This document shows, in pieces, positions 44,586 to 57,460 of a stretch of DNA of 64,000 bases (its first letter is position 1; each line of letters starts with the position of its first letter). The stretch spans positions 160,791 through 224,790 of the forward strand of contig CAMXCT020000485.1 of assembly GCA_947184155.2 (NCBI GenBank), in the 5' to 3' direction. Under the pieces are notes generated by a model. That model saw only the letters and a program-made list of their open reading frames with translations. It had not been told where the DNA came from and ran no database searches. A program made the position numbers and the translations under genes. The DNA is from Cladocopium goreaui (Eukaryota > Sar > Dinophyceae > Suessiales > Symbiodiniaceae).

Positions 44586-47500
44586 TTACAGAAATGGCAA
44601 ATAAAGAAGCCAACGCACTTCACAATGTATACACATGTTATGTTTCCATCGCTGCCACCCGCTGATTTTTCGAGTAGCGCACTCTCTATCGCAGTAGTAG
44701 CAGAACGGGGTGGACTCCGCTACTTCCGGTGCCTAGCACAAGGAATTACAATCTGATAGCAATTTTGTCCACTGTGGCAAAGCAAATTTGATCAAATGTG
44801 TCAACAAACTGGAATACAACTGGAATAGGCCTGACCTCATTTGCCCCAAGCACTTTTTTGCGCCCCATGCTGGAAATGTATCCTGTTTTCTCCGAGTTGT
44901 ATGGTCAGCCGCGTTGGTGGTGACACTTCGGCACATTTCAGTATATAAATTCATTACAGGTCATTGCCTATCAAAATCTACCCAAAGATGCTGCAAACGT
45001 TGGCGCTTTCATGTGCAAAAATGATGGCTAATACAGTAGCAAAACCAACTGCAATCATCTTAAGTCCACTTGCAGTATTGACGTGTGCCACAAACATGTG
45101 GGGTCTGCCACAAACATGTGGGGTGAATATGAGTGTCGTTGTCAAAAACTCTTGGAAATTAGTACCTTTTCTAAGAACCAAAGCTGGACGGCGAGGACGG
45201 CTCACAAACTTTTGCGCCCGTAGATTCCCTATCATCAATGAATCTATGTAACGTAACAGCTCACGGCGGTGTGTTGTCTGTATGGTTTCAGTATGTTTCA
45301 GTTCATGACAACAGCGTGCGTGGATGTCAACCCCCTCAAAACCGGCTGACCATGTCCTTCTTCAGGAGCTAACGGAAACCATCCCTACCATGAAATTTCC
45401 GGACTCGCTCACACGCTGTGATATGCATAAATATCGGAATGGAAAAAAAAAAACAACACAGTCGCCATAACTGTTTCCACTGCAAGCTCAAAGTGTAACA
45501 ATTTTAACAATCAAAAGGCGTATAGTCATGTATAATCAGTGTCTGATCTACATCCTTTACACCACTTCATATCACTTCACATCACCATCATCACCTCACA
45601 TCGCACGTTGGCGCCAGAAGGCCCTCCTCTGGGAACTTTTGCGCAGTGGAACTGGGTTGATGTCGAGGATTAACTGGGAATCAATGGTTTCACAGACCAA
45701 AACCATCGCCATCAAACATCATCAAACCCCGGGCCGGAAAACAAATGCTTCTTGGGTGCTGATTTATCTGATTTGGAAGACTGTTCGACAACCGTTTCCC
45801 ATGCAGATGATGGAACCGGAGAAAAAACAGGCAAACGCAAGTGTCAGTGCTAACCATGCCCGAAAGCGCGCATATGTCAGCGTCATGATTGTAGGGACGG
45901 AATACAAACACGGCAGGCAAAGAGAAAAACCTACAAGGTGGGTGGCGCGGATCAAGTTGTTATGGTCCCAAATCCTATGCTTTTGACCTAATGCCGACTT
46001 CCGCGCCGCGTCGTGCACATACTACGGGCACACAGTCCTTATGTTACATTCATTACTCATGACATGTTCTTAATTGGAAAAAAGTCGGTGACTTCCCATC
46101 GTTCCAAAAATCCACTAAATTGTTTGAGACGGGGGCGTGTACAAGCCGACATCCAATATCAAAAAGTAATGGGATTCACCTAGGGCCATGATGCAACAAT
46201 TCCAACGGGCTGCAACCACTGGATTGCAAGGGAAATAGCTGCGCACGGGCTGCGCGGAGCAACCGATGAATTGTCAAACGCATTGGCAGCAGCGCGCACG
46301 CACCACCTTGGTGCAGCAATTCGACTGTGTTTGGCGACTGTTTGATTGCAAAACGTAAACAGCTGCTGACTTTCACTTGGGCCGGGGGTATGTAGGCACA
46401 TGGCGGCGCATGGATTGGGATTTCTCTGCCATGTGTTTCTCTGCCATTGCGGGTGGACGATATCGATCGAAATCGTATGCTTGGCAAAACAAAAGGTGTT
46501 TCCTAAGATGGATGGGGAAGGGCTGCGGCGCGACGCGTCCGAAACTTTGCACCTCGCCCCATCCCACCCATCCCGCTCAACCCGAGAGTGGGGATCAGAT
46601 CAGTGGGGTTTAGTTTAGTAAGATTTTGGCTATAGCTTGCCTAACCACTTGAGGTGTGAAACAGGTAGAAAAGAGGCACAAAAGAGGATGGTTTGTGGTT
46701 GTTTCCTTGCGCAGGCATGCTTTCATGGGTGAGTCTGGGGATGACAGGCTTTGATTATTATATGGGGATGTTGGCCCTGAAGTACCTGACTGGCAAAATG
46801 TCGGGTTGACAGTCTTGTGAAGGGCTTGTTCCACTATGGTGAGGCTGCTCCTTCTTACGGTCCCCATTCTTGTCTGAACGTTCAGACCACGAGCTTGCCG
46901 CACACTGACCAAAATAGAATCGACCAATTGCACAATTGAAATTTCTTTGCGTAATTCACACGCTGGCTACGGAGACAAAGGGAAAAATGTCAGCCAAGTG
47001 GCCGAGTTGACCCTGTTGACCACATTCATTGTTATCTCATTTAGATTGGAAAGTTTAAAACGTTGGCAGGACATGTTGTTGAATTGTTGCTGAGGTGTTG
47101 CTGGCAGGCACACTTGATTAGGGAATTGAGTTTGACCTACTGTTCTGTGGTGACTTCATTCTTGCGGGGTGGTCGGATGGCCCGAGTCCCGAGTGAGTTG
47201 AATTTTGGCATGCGTAGTGGAGCAGAACAAGCCAGCTGCATGGATTGTTTTTGGTAATGAATTTATCTACAGTGAACTTCCGTTTGAGTAACAGTGTCGA
47301 ATCTAGATCTAGGGTTACGGTTTGACGAACAGAGGGTGGAACTCGATCCAGGGTTCAGAAAGTTTGAGCAAACGAGTTGGCGGTGAAAGAAAGCAGATTG
47401 AACTACATATAGAATCAAGGGCCGCACCGGCTGCTTGCACATTTTTGATCATTTTTGCACGTTTTTGCATTTTTTTGTCATTTTTTTATTCTCTTTGTAT

Positions 47501-47859
47501 CATCTTTTGTCCCTAAAACAACCTTTTTGTTGCTAGAAGAGGGAAAAGGGGAGAAAAGAGGAGGAAAAGAGGATGGACAATGTGCATCATCATGCGCAAA
47601 GTTCAATGCACCCGCATCTGGGTCCTACCCCGGCATTGTCCCATGTCTAGGTTGCGTTATGGTGTTTGGCTTTTCGCAGAGGGCGGATTCTGGTGTAGCG
47701 CTTGTTTCTGTGTCAGAAATACAGGTCGCGCAGACTGCAAGATAAATCTCAGATGAATAATAGCGAAAAAAAGTGCCAGGCAGAAAACCAAAGAAAAGGT
47801 CAGCCACAGACAGTACCAAATAAAAGAATCAGAGCATGCCTCAGTTAGAATACGACAAT

Positions 47860-48110
47860 AAAAGGGCCAATTAAAAATTCAGATAAAATGCCAGACCGAA
47901 TGCCAGATAAAACGTCAGATAGCATGCAGATAACATGTCAGATAGGATACTAAAAGGGCAAAACATGTAAGAGAGAATGTCATGTTAAGATGTCAGAGAA
48001 ACTGTCGGATCAGATAGGATGCCAAAAAAGATGGTACAAGAGAATGCCGGGCAAAATGTTTCAGAGAAGGCAAAAAAATGGCACAGAGAATGCCGATGAA
48101 CATGTCAAAA
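47860..48110. repeat. degenerate GCCAGATAAAATGTCAGAT repeat
   Basis: Words such as ATGCCAGA, ATGTCAGAT, ATGCCGGGCAAAATG and AGAGAATGCC recur every 15-25 bases with many substitutions. It looks like an old tandem array that has lost register. No frame stays open across it. Confidence 0.6.
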
Positions 48111-48905
48111 TACATGCGCGCTGACATACCAGAACATATCTCACATGATATAACTGAACATGCGCCAAAATATCAGAAAATATGCAAGATAAAATCGCAG
48201 GATATACGACGACACTTGGTGGGGATCACTGTATCACTGAGCTTCCGAAACTATGTGAGTTGCATATCTCGTGCCATGTCATGTGAGACGAACGTTGTGT
48301 GCTTTGGGTTTCTGCCATCCAGTCAGACGATTGTCAGAAAAGCATGCCAGCATACAGTAAGTTCTGAACCATAATGAACCACTGCACATTTTCATCCTGA
48401 AAACATCCTCTTTCCATCCCTTTGTCCCATGCGTGCCCAATTTTAAAAAACCTAGCTTAAGTAAATCCCCCGGATCTGATGCCCGATCTTTGTTTGAGGC
48501 GTAGTGTATCCCGTGGCGAATGGTTGCAAAGAAAAGAACTCACAAAACACAAGTTCTGATCTTGTAAATGTACCAAGGTTCAGAATTGGGAAATTTGAGG
48601 CATGATTCGGGTATGATTCGAGGAATGATTCGGAAACCCATTTTTTTTGAACTCAGGAAGATTTGTTGCTTGAGTCTCTTTTTCCCACCGTCAACCTAAT
48701 ACGATTGCTACTTAATGGCTGCAATGGCTCGACCTGCCAGACGACCTTGGACAGGACCTGAATATGAAGAATGTGAAGCTCTACATGCGCATGTATGATT
48801 TATATCCGCCGGCCTGCCGGCGTCTCTTCTGGATGTTCTTCTCATGTACCTTTAGCTCAGCTACGCTTAGGCTAATGTTCCTCTTCGACGGATTTTTGGT
48901 TTGGT

Positions 48906-49080
48906 TGCCAGCCAGCCAGCCAGCCACAGCCGGAGTCATCCTCCTCATCAGCCTCATCAGCAACACAACAAGCAGCCACCCACGCAAGCCGCAACTAGCC
49001 AGCTCCATAGCCAGCCACCCAACCAGCAGCAGCAACTGAGCCAGCCACCTAGCCAGCCAGCCAGCCACCCAGAGCCAGCC
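48906..49080. repeat. AGCC/CAGCCA tandem tract
   Basis: GCCA and CAGCCACC units recur densely, giving long but low-complexity open frames on both strands (Q/P/S on plus, W/L/A/G on minus). The near-complementary openness shows it is a simple-sequence effect, not a gene. Confidence 0.75.
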
Positions 49081-49661
49081 AGCTTCGGGATAATGATGAG
49101 ACTCTGTGCGCGTGGAGAAGATTCGCCACTCTGTGAAGGTATGTGAAGGTAGCCAGGGATCATCGGGTCTGGCCAACACTGGTCAATTAGCTTGTCAGGT
49201 CCATTGAAACTAGTGAGGCCAATGCAATCCCAAACGGTCCCAAAAGAAACATTCATAATTCATAATCGTGATTTTTTGGGGTATGATTCGGGGGTATGAT
49301 TCGCACAACTCGAACATCCTGCCTTTACTAAAATCTGCGCACGTTAAAAAAAGACACAGCCGTATAAACATATATATATATATATAAATATTTATTTATT
49401 TATTCATTTATTTATTTATTGCGCAATTAATTTTTGAAAACAAATGCTTCTGGATTTTATTGGTTCTTCCATGTTCTTCCCCTATTGGATTTGTCTTGTT
49501 GAAACTGCTGGCGCTTTGGTGTGTTATTTTCGGTGGTTGATGTTTGTTTTTCTGGGTGGGGAAGTGGTGAATCCAAGATTTTATTGCTGATTGCCCCATG
49601 GGTGTTGGATGTGTTTCATGATTTTGGAACGAATTTCCAACCTCAAGATTTGATATATTCC

Positions 49662-49841
49662 TGCAAAGAATTTCAGATCCTACTCATGTCCCAGACTTGC
49701 AAGGATGACACAGCACAAATCGAGATGAGTTTAGTTGTCATGTGTCACATTTGAGCATCATGAAAACCATGAATGACTCTGTGATCGTCAAGGCCCCTTT
49801 GGCTGGAAAACAGGGGCGTGATTTTCGTCCTTTGCTTCGCA
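49662..49841 (+). repeat. left LTR of the copia-type fossil
   Basis: A 180-base direct repeat begins TGCAAA and ends TTCGCA. It shares words such as GATGACACAGCACAAATCGA and GTCATGTGTCACATTTGAGC with the right copy. Such short LTRs are usual for copia elements. Confidence 0.88.
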
Positions 49842-49857
49842 TGGTAGCGGAGCCCAA
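49842..49857 (+). other. primer-binding site of the copia-type fossil
   Basis: TGGTAGCGGAGCCC begins directly after the left LTR. It resembles the TGGTATCAGAGC primer site, complementary to initiator methionine tRNA, that many plant copia elements use (family knowledge). Confidence 0.7.
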
Positions 49858-50199
49858 TACGGGCTTTGCATCTCCTTTGGTGTGACTTTCTGGCATTGGC
49901 TTTTCACTTGACTTTTGGGGATTCAAACGCAAGCTGCAAAGACTGACTTTTTGGACTTAGTACTGGAAGAGCTTAAGGCTCAATATCGGCATCTGGAATT
50001 TCAGGTGTGGCTTTGGTGACTCTTGCCTTGTCTGGTGGAGTGACACAGATACAATTTGCGTTTGCAGTTTACTTAGCAAGGTTTGCAGCAGTTGACAGCT
50101 CGGATATAACGTGTTGGATAGAATGGCGGAATCGCCAACTGGGAACCCTTTTCCTGGATCCCCAACAGGGGGGCAAGCAGCGGGCTCAGAGTTGCAGAT

Positions 50200-51711
50200 T
50201 GATGGAATGGAGGTTGCTCGACGTATATGATTGCTGCAACAGAGGCAGCAGTGACAGCTGCGCAAGCAGCATCGAGAGCTGCGGAGGCGGCCAGTAGTAG
50301 GCCATCTGATGGAGATGGTAAGCAGTGGTGGAAGTTACTTCCAAAGCCTCCTCCCTTCGATCATGCTTCAGGTGAATCTGAAATATTTCTTCATGGAAGG
50401 AATGGTCATGGTTGTTTGAACAGTACATGGCCTCAGTGGATGCGCGTTTTGCAGATGATATCCAGCAGGTGAGATCCACAGTTGAACAGCCAGTGGATCC
50501 AGTTGACTTTTCAGATGGAGAGCGCCAACGCAACAGCCACAGCTTTCTATACAGCCTTTTATCCAGTTTGGTGGGGCAACGTGCCCTTTTGGTGGTGAAG
50601 CAGGTCAGCAATTCAAATGGCCTTGAAGCATACAGGTTGCTGATGCAGCAGAACGAGCCCCTTAGCAAAAATCGTTCAATGGGACTTGCAGAGTTGGTTT
50701 CGACCAGCGAAACCCGAAACCCGAAACCCGAAACCCGAAACCGACTCCGAAGACTTACCTTCCCCAGACCGATCGAAACCCGAAACCCGAAACCCGAAAC
50801 CCGAAACCCGAAACCGACTCTGAAGACTTACCTTCACCAGGGCCGATCGAAACCCGAAACCCGAAACCCGAAACCGACTCTGAAGACATAACTTCCCCAG
50901 GACCGATCGAAACCCGAAACCCGAAACCGACTCTGAAGACTTACCTTCCCCAGGACCGATCGAAACCCGAAACCCGAAACCGACTCTGAAGACATAACTT
51001 CTCCAGGGCCGATCGAAACCCGAAACCCGAAACCCGAAACCGACTCTGAAGACTTACCTTCCCCAGGACCGATCGAAACCCGAAACCCGAAACCCGAAAC
51101 CGACTCTGAAGACATAACTTCTCCAGGGCCGATCGAAACCCGAAACCCGAAACCCGAAACCGACAGCGAAAGTGGGTTTCAAGCGACGAAGCCCGAAACC
51201 CGAAACCCGAGACCCGAAACCCGAAACCGACTCGAATCCGACTTTTGGGTGGCTCTCCGAATCGGAACTCGTAACTAGGCAGTTGAAAACATGGCTCCAG
51301 TTGCAACTTAGCAAGAGTACAGCATATGCAAAGGTCAGGGAGATGATCCTACTTTATGATGTTTTGACAACAAGATGGTCAGAGCAGATGGTTTTGGGCA
51401 CGGAAGCAACAGCTGGCGGCTCAGATGGGCCTACCCCTATGGAGGTGGACCGTGTGCAATCAAAGGGAGAATCAAAAGGTGGAAAAGGTAAGTCAAAGGA
51501 CAAAGATGGATCCAAAGGAGGAAAGTCAAAAGGAAAGTCCAAAGGCAAGGAGAACAAAGGCAAGGGAAAATTCTACGACCAGAAAGGTTACAAAGGAGGT
51601 GGAAGTGAACGATCCAAGGGCAAAGGGAAGAGTGATTCAAAGACATGCTATGCATCTGGAAAATCAGGGCATTTTGCTCGTGACTGTTGGCAGGCACCTC
51701 AAGGATCATAG
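50200..51711 (+). pseudogene. gag-like region of the copia-type fossil
   Basis: The region encodes a helical N-terminal part, then the heptamer array, then a Lys/Gly-rich stretch (SKGKENKGKGKFYDQKG) and a zinc-knuckle-like motif near 51.65-51.70 kb. A basic stretch ending in a knuckle is the usual nucleocapsid layout of gag. It is a fossil and not intact. Confidence 0.7.
50707..51235. repeat. CCCGAAA heptamer array with a 53-74 bp higher-order unit
   Basis: Runs of two to six CCCGAAA units (TTTCGGG on the other strand) are each followed by CCGACTCTGAAGAC and then one of two spacers: a TTACCTTCCCCAGGACCGATC-like or an ATAACTTCTCCAGGGCCGATC-like sequence. There are about eight composite units. 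From the third to the seventh the two spacers alternate, which indicates a two-unit higher-order repeat. The array lies inside the gag region of the copia-type fossil. Confidence 0.9.
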
Positions 51712-52079
51712 GTTATATTGGATAGGTTGGTTCGGAAGCTGGTCAAACTTCAACCTCAGTTTCTGCGACGGTCGATGAAATGACACGTGTTTCTCAGCAG
51801 AGTCAGCAACAGCCTGTGAACCCTACGCCTGTTACTCAGTATAAGAGTTTCAAGAATTTTGGAGATTTCAAAGCTTGGAGAAAATGTTCAACAACATGAA
51901 GATCTGGTTTTTGACATGCATGGTTTTAGCCCTTCAAGTTCCAATGGACGCGTGAATGCGATTTACTACTACCTTGGTGATTCTGAAAATGAGTGTGATG
52001 ATGCTTCCGATTTCAACAGTTCAAATGCGTGTTGTTTGAGTGGTGCAATGAGAACAGTTGTGGAACATTTTGATGATTC

Positions 52080-52370
52080 TTGGAGTGGTCTGAAACTTTC
52101 AACATTCTCATTGACAGCGGTGCCGACGCATCCATCTTCCCGAGTAGCGTGCTTGGGAAAGATGGGAAAGGTCAACGTGCCAAGACCCCAGCTGGAAAAT
52201 TGGTTGGTGCACAAGGTGTTGCATTTCCTGTCATGGCAACACAGGACATTGAGGTTTGCTTGAAGGATGTGACAGGCAGGACAATCAGGTTGAAGGAGAC
52301 CGTTGCAATCTCAGACAAGGTTGGTCAACCGATCATGTGTGTCGGTCATTTGCTGCAGAGTGGATAAGGG
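52080..52370 (+). pseudogene. protease region of the copia-type fossil
   Basis: The DSGAD signature of a retroviral-type aspartic protease is visible near 52.11 kb, followed by hydrophobic strands and a glycine near the end, as expected. The region lies between the zinc knuckle and integrase. Confidence 0.65.
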
Positions 52371-53199
52371 GGTTGACGCACAGGAGCATACCCTATTTCA
52401 TGCTGTTTGCAGATCGATTTCAGGGTCCATTGCTTGTCAAACCTGACATGTCCGGTTCATTTTACAGGAAGACACTTGTTCAGGCTGATGGCAAATGGTT
52501 TGTCATGACACTTTGCGGGGGACTTGATGGACTTGTGCAGGTGGACAGTGGGTTTCATCAAATGCATGGCGAAAGAAATGTGATCACCTTCATAATTGAC
52601 AGTGAGAAGAGTCCTCGAGTTTTGGGTTTTTCGTTGATGGATGAACTTTTTCGCCTGTCCGAGTCAGTAACTACGGTCCTTTCAGGACACGGGGAGGAAC
52701 GAGAAACTAAGAAACTAAACAAATCAAAACCATAAGTTTACAATGCAAGCGTTGCACGACAAAACTGGATGGATGAGCAACCAGAAATTTTTTCCAGTGC
52801 AAGCTGAACCGGACATCATGCGGGCGGAAAAAAAAAACTGACACGGAGGACGATGCTGATGTGCCAGGTGATGATGCTCCAGTGGAAGGGCGTGAGATCC
52901 CTGAGGGTCAAATTGCAGTGAGGCCCATGGATGAGGAACAACTGAATGTCAACGGTGCGTTGCTTAGAGCTTCAAACAGTTTGGCAGCATTGAGTGCTGG
53001 ATGTTCATTCTACAGCATTTCGAGTTCACGGTCGAAACAGAAGTGTTTTCAGCGCTTGGTGGATCACGCGAAGAAACTGGAATTGGAAATGGTGGTTTTA
53101 GTCGCAAGGGAGGCTCAGAGACAACAAGAGCGACACCCTTTGGCTCCTATCTGAAGTTCCAACAGAATTTGAACAGGCACAACCCCGCCTGACGCACTT

Positions 53200-53990
53200 A
53201 CCATATCAACCATGATGTCCTGCATGCGTTAGCCACAGAGCACGTGCAGATCGTCATGAAAACACAGGTGAGTCACATGCAGGTCCTGTCCCCACAATCA
53301 GTTTCGATTTCTTCTACACGAAGACAGATGGAAAATCAGCGCGGGAGAAGGAACCAGACACTATTACAGTTTTGGTTGTGGTGGATAACCATTTGTGTCT
53401 TGCATTCCTTTGGAGCGGAAATCACAGTTGGACCATGCAAATCGTGAGGTCATCAAGTCTATGCAGATGTTGGGTTGCTCTGAAATGTTTTTTCCTTGCG
53501 ACAATGAACCTGCCGTTTTGCAATTGCAGCGTTTTGTTTTGCGTACAAGGCAAGCTATGGGATTGAAAACCCGTGACAACAGTGCAGTTGCATACGACAA
53601 AGGGAGCAGCGTTGCTGAAAACGCCGTTGGCCGTGTGAGGCCACTTGCATGTTCGTTGATGCCTCAGGTTCATGGCACATTGGGCACCCAGCTGGCTACA
53701 AACAGTGCAATTTGGTCATGGGCGCTATGCCACGCTGCATAATGATTGATTTCACGCTTTTCAGTGATACGTGGCGTTATACGCCACATGAACTGGCATT
53801 TGGTGGAAAACTATGCAGATTTGGAGAACCGGTTTTTGCGGATGTGGTGCTGGCTACGAAGGCTTCAGCAAAGTGGAAACGAACGTTTTTTCTTGGAAAA
53901 CCAGCCGCTCAAAACAGCTACGTTTTGTTTGATGGTCAGGCAATCATACCTTCAAGGAACGTCAGAAAAATCAGCACGACATGGAGATCA
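53200..53990 (+). pseudogene. integrase region of the copia-type fossil
   Basis: Segments here match a copia integrase core in order: a strand with DNH-like residues, a segment with CDNEPA (second catalytic Asp), a GSSVAENAVG stretch where the catalytic Glu falls, and THMARAPHELAFG-type sequence typical of the region after the core. Position before reverse transcriptase defines the copia order. Confidence 0.65.
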
Positions 53991-54779
53991 CATATGGCTT
54001 ACTATTTGCATTGCAATTGCTTTTCATGGCAGTACAAAGCTGGATTTGGCGCACGCATTCTTCCCACCATGAAGAAACCCATTCCAATGGCAGTTGGATT
54101 TGATGTTCCACTTGGCCCCATAGAGGACACCAAGTTGCATGACAAAGATGCAACTGATGTTATCCGGCATGCTGAGCAAGAGCAGAAAGCAGAACAAGAG
54201 CCAGCTGATGATGTCTGCAAATGATCCTTTGAATTTGGCCTTGGTGAGAAGTTGGGTGAAGACGCAGCAGCCGAAATTCAGGAGGAATTGGACGATGATG
54301 GTCCTGCTATGCCAATGTCAAGTGCCCCTTTGCAGTTGGAAACGCCTAGTCCTACATCAATGCAACAGCAAGTTGATGACCGAGGATTGATGGTGCCAGC
54401 ATGTGCCAGCGACACCGCCCAGAGACCATGAGGTGATTAACAGCCCACGGATGTCTCCTGCTACTCGTCCCTCAGCTGAGGCCAGCGAGGAATCATTGAA
54501 GAAGCAGCGCGCTGAGGAGCCAAAGAGACAAAAAATCAATCAACTGAAACTGGAGTATGAGCAGGGGCTCAGCGTTGCTCGAGTGGCCTACAAGGAATAT
54601 TTTACCATAGATGATGACTTCACTGATTTGGATGTTGATGGAGACATGGAAGATGATGTGGGAGCCGGTGAGGAGAACATTTGCCTTTCTGGGATTCCAA
54701 TGGGACTGTGGTCAGATGCGCTCACACACAGACCATCCACCAGGTGAACGAAAAAAGTGGGTGGACGATGGTGGACGAC

Positions 54780-55400
54780 TTGGCCGACAAGATTGAGATT
54801 CAGCGTTTTTGCAGTACGCAGGTGCTTGTACCAGCAGCAAGCGTCCCAGGGGATGTGACTGGAAATTTGACAACAGAGTTTGCCAGGGATTGGCGTTTAA
54901 AAAAAATTGGAGAAGGCTCGAATGTCTGCAAACGAAGGATGAAGAGATCACGCTTTGTGGCGAGGAAATTTGCTAACACCTGTCGCTTTGACACTTTCAG
55001 CCCTGGTACAGGCGCACATACATCGAACATTTTACCATTGAAATGAAATATGTCTGGATGAAAAACATGGCCGCTGGAATGAAAGCTCAGGGTGGTTATG
55101 GGTGCATTGGATGTTCGAGATTCGCTTTTACAGGTTGAACAAGATGAAAAGGTTTTGGTCCATTTGCAGAATGAACCCTTCATTATTGTTATGCGTAATC
55201 TTCCTAGGCAACGTGTGGCGAGACAATGGTATTTGCATTTGAGACAATTTTTGGAGAAAACCCTGGGATTTGAATTTAAAACAGCCGTCTCTTGCACATA
55301 CAAGGGATGCGGCCATCATGATACATGTGGATGATTTTGTTTTGTACGTTGGAACAAGGCAGTTTTGGGATGGTGTTTTCTTGAAAAAAACAACGGTCAC
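54780..55400 (+). pseudogene. reverse transcriptase region of the copia-type fossil
   Basis: The segment around 55.09-55.36 kb shows the late RT pattern: LGALDVRDS-like catalytic strand, PRQRVARQWYLHL, and an IHVDDFVLYVG catalytic DD turn. Upstream sequence matches the start of the copia RT domain. It is fossil sequence. Confidence 0.65.
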
Positions 55401-55699
55401 GGCCAGTCATGAACAAATTGGAAGGCCCAGGCAGTAGCATCAAATTTCTCAGAAGGAAACTTGTTGAGACAGAAAATGGATTGGTCTTGATGCCAGGGAC
55501 TACAACTCTTTCGAAAGAGTTGTCAATGCGTTTGAGGAGGCATTTAACTCAGCACATTTGCAGAAGATTCCAAGTGATGCCAGCATTCAACTTACAGACA
55601 ACTCACCAAGACTGAATGACAACAAACATGTTTCGCTCAATCATTAGTCTGCTTAACCATTGGACGTCAGAGACCTGACCTGATGTAAAAAATAAAAGC

Positions 55700-56275
55700 A
55701 GTGGTTTCTTGCATGTCGTGTCCAACGGTTGCAGCATTGGGACGTTTGCGTAAGATGATTAAATTTATGAAACAGGTTGGGGACATTGGAGTGAAACTTT
55801 CCTATCCAGAACCAGGATCGGGCAAAATCAACAAAAGCAGCTGAGTGTGAGTGGAACCTGGGGAGTTTCAGCAATGCAGACTGGAACGCGAACAAGACCA
55901 CGAGGCACGCTACATTTTGCGCAGTCCATGTCATCAACCACTGTTTCATGTATGCTAAGAGTCGCAATCAGAAAGTAGTGTCCTTCAGCAGTTGTGAAAG
56001 TGAAGTTCACAGCTTCGTAAATTGTGCATGTGACGGTATTTTTATGTATTTATAACAGTGCTCGTGCAATGTTCGCGTTGAATGGAGTTGTGGAACATTT
56101 TCAATACACGGATTCAGGTTCAGCACGTCAACTCGCGTGTCGACAAGGATGTGGAAGAGTAACGCACGTTGCGGGTAAGCTGCTATGGGTTCAGGAGAAA
56201 ACGGCGGACAAATCCTTTACACTTCACCTTGTTGCCACGATTCACAATGTGGCAGACATTGGAACCTAAACTTTA
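55700..56275 (+). pseudogene. RNase H region of the copia-type fossil
   Basis: Short protein-like segments after the RT region contain words typical of copia RNase H, such as a DSGSARQLACRQG-type stretch and a DKSFTLHLV-like stretch, in the expected order near the end of pol. The call depends on position as much as on sequence. Confidence 0.45.
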
Positions 56276-56319
56276 TTAACATTTATATCATTTATTAAAT
56301 TTTGTCACGTCAACGGTGC

Positions 56320-57318
56320 TTTTACCTTTTGTTTGCGATCATGTGGATTCGTGTATGGAGTTTATTTTGCAAGAAGTGGGTGAGAATGAATTTTCACTGG
56401 TACATGAACGGTTGATCAATGCGCAGCAACTCAAGAAGATCTCCAAGGCGAATATAGGCGAATTTTGCGTATGGGATTTGCAATGGGGATTACTGAGGTC
56501 CTTGAATCAAGCGGCGCAATGGCTCAGGAGTGCAACATGGAGGAGATCCAGACCGATAAGTTTCCCTGGATTTCTGCATGCATGTTTCCCTTCATTTGCA
56601 TGGTGGTTGTTACAATTTTCTGGGGAAAATTTTAAAGCTGTGTGAAATATTGGGATGACAAAATGAAAAGGCTGGAAAGTGATTTGGGCTCAGTCCAGGT
56701 GCAGTTGAGGGATCACGATAAATACGTTGGAGATTTGGGAAACCGTTTAGACAGTTTGGACGTCAGATGTGATAGCAGTGATGAGGCCTTGGATATCCTT
56801 GGGTTCACAAGCGGCAAGGGCTGGAAGAAGAGATGATGGAACCCCCTCTTACAACAGAGGAAACAATTGATTGTTTGCGTTTTGGGCTCATGGAATTTGG
56901 AGGATTTGTTCGACATACTCCCCCCTCCCGTGAGCAGAGGTCCCATATGTTTGTGCAGGAGTGCCTAAACATGGTGATTGGGAACCTGCGCAACAGAACT
57001 GATACAACAGATGCGACTTTGGAACATCATCGTGAAGGAGGAGAAGAAGAGGCAAGGACAGTTGATCCATTAGTTGAACCTGAAACTCACAGTTCCCGCG
57101 GACGCATTTCATCCCTGCTGGAACATGTGAGAAGCGATTTGAATATGGCACTTCGGGCAGAGAGGTGGACAGAAACCAATCAGTTGCAGGGTGCAGTGAC
57201 CAGACTTTTGGACGCTACAAACGGTGCAGATCCGGAAGGCTTGTCGATGAGAGTTGTGAGGAACATTTTTCAGAGGCTATACAGTATCTACAAGACGAGC
57301 GAAAAAACAAAATTGTAA
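56320..57318 (+). pseudogene. extra 3' region of the copia-type fossil
   Basis: Between the end of pol and the polypurine tract there is about 1 kb that ordinary copia elements lack. It holds a hydrophobic segment near 56.55-56.63 kb, a short coiled-coil-like frame at 56,642-56,836, and a frame of 161 codons at 56,833-57,318. The last has a helical, Arg/Glu-rich C-terminal half (ISSLLEHVRSDLNMALRAER). No family was recognised. Confidence 0.5.
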
Positions 57319-57450
57319 CTTTGTCTTTATCTTGAAGACATGAACTCATTGATGCAATGATGCAAAAAAAGTGGGACGGATATGCTTCTCCAGCCAACTA
57401 TGGCTGGACATGCGTTGGGCGTTGGACTTTGGTTGGCGCACTCAAATTCC

Positions 57451-57460
57451 AAAGGAGGAG
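57451..57460 (+). other. polypurine tract of the copia-type fossil
   Basis: AAAGGAGGAG lies immediately before the right LTR, where plus-strand DNA priming occurs in LTR elements. Confidence 0.75.

Larger units (their letters stand above)
43600..49661. other. gene-poor region, no supported gene
   Basis: No convincing exon chain was found. A hydrophobic plus-strand frame at 43,747-43,953, a basic one at 45,528-45,986 and weak open frames near 46.4-46.6 kb lack motifs or splice support. The region holds the 44.3 kb array, a 20-base tandem duplication (ACAAACATGTGGGGT) at 45,090-45,123, degenerate repeats at 47.86-48.11 kb, a GCCA-type tract at 48.91-49.08 kb and a T-rich stretch near 47.45 kb. 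Confidence 0.5.

Noticed and set aside
48781-49256. Minus-strand open frames rich in W, A, L and G
   Set aside because: They cross the GCCA/CAGCCA tract, and both strands are open because of the repeat, so there is no evidence of a membrane protein.
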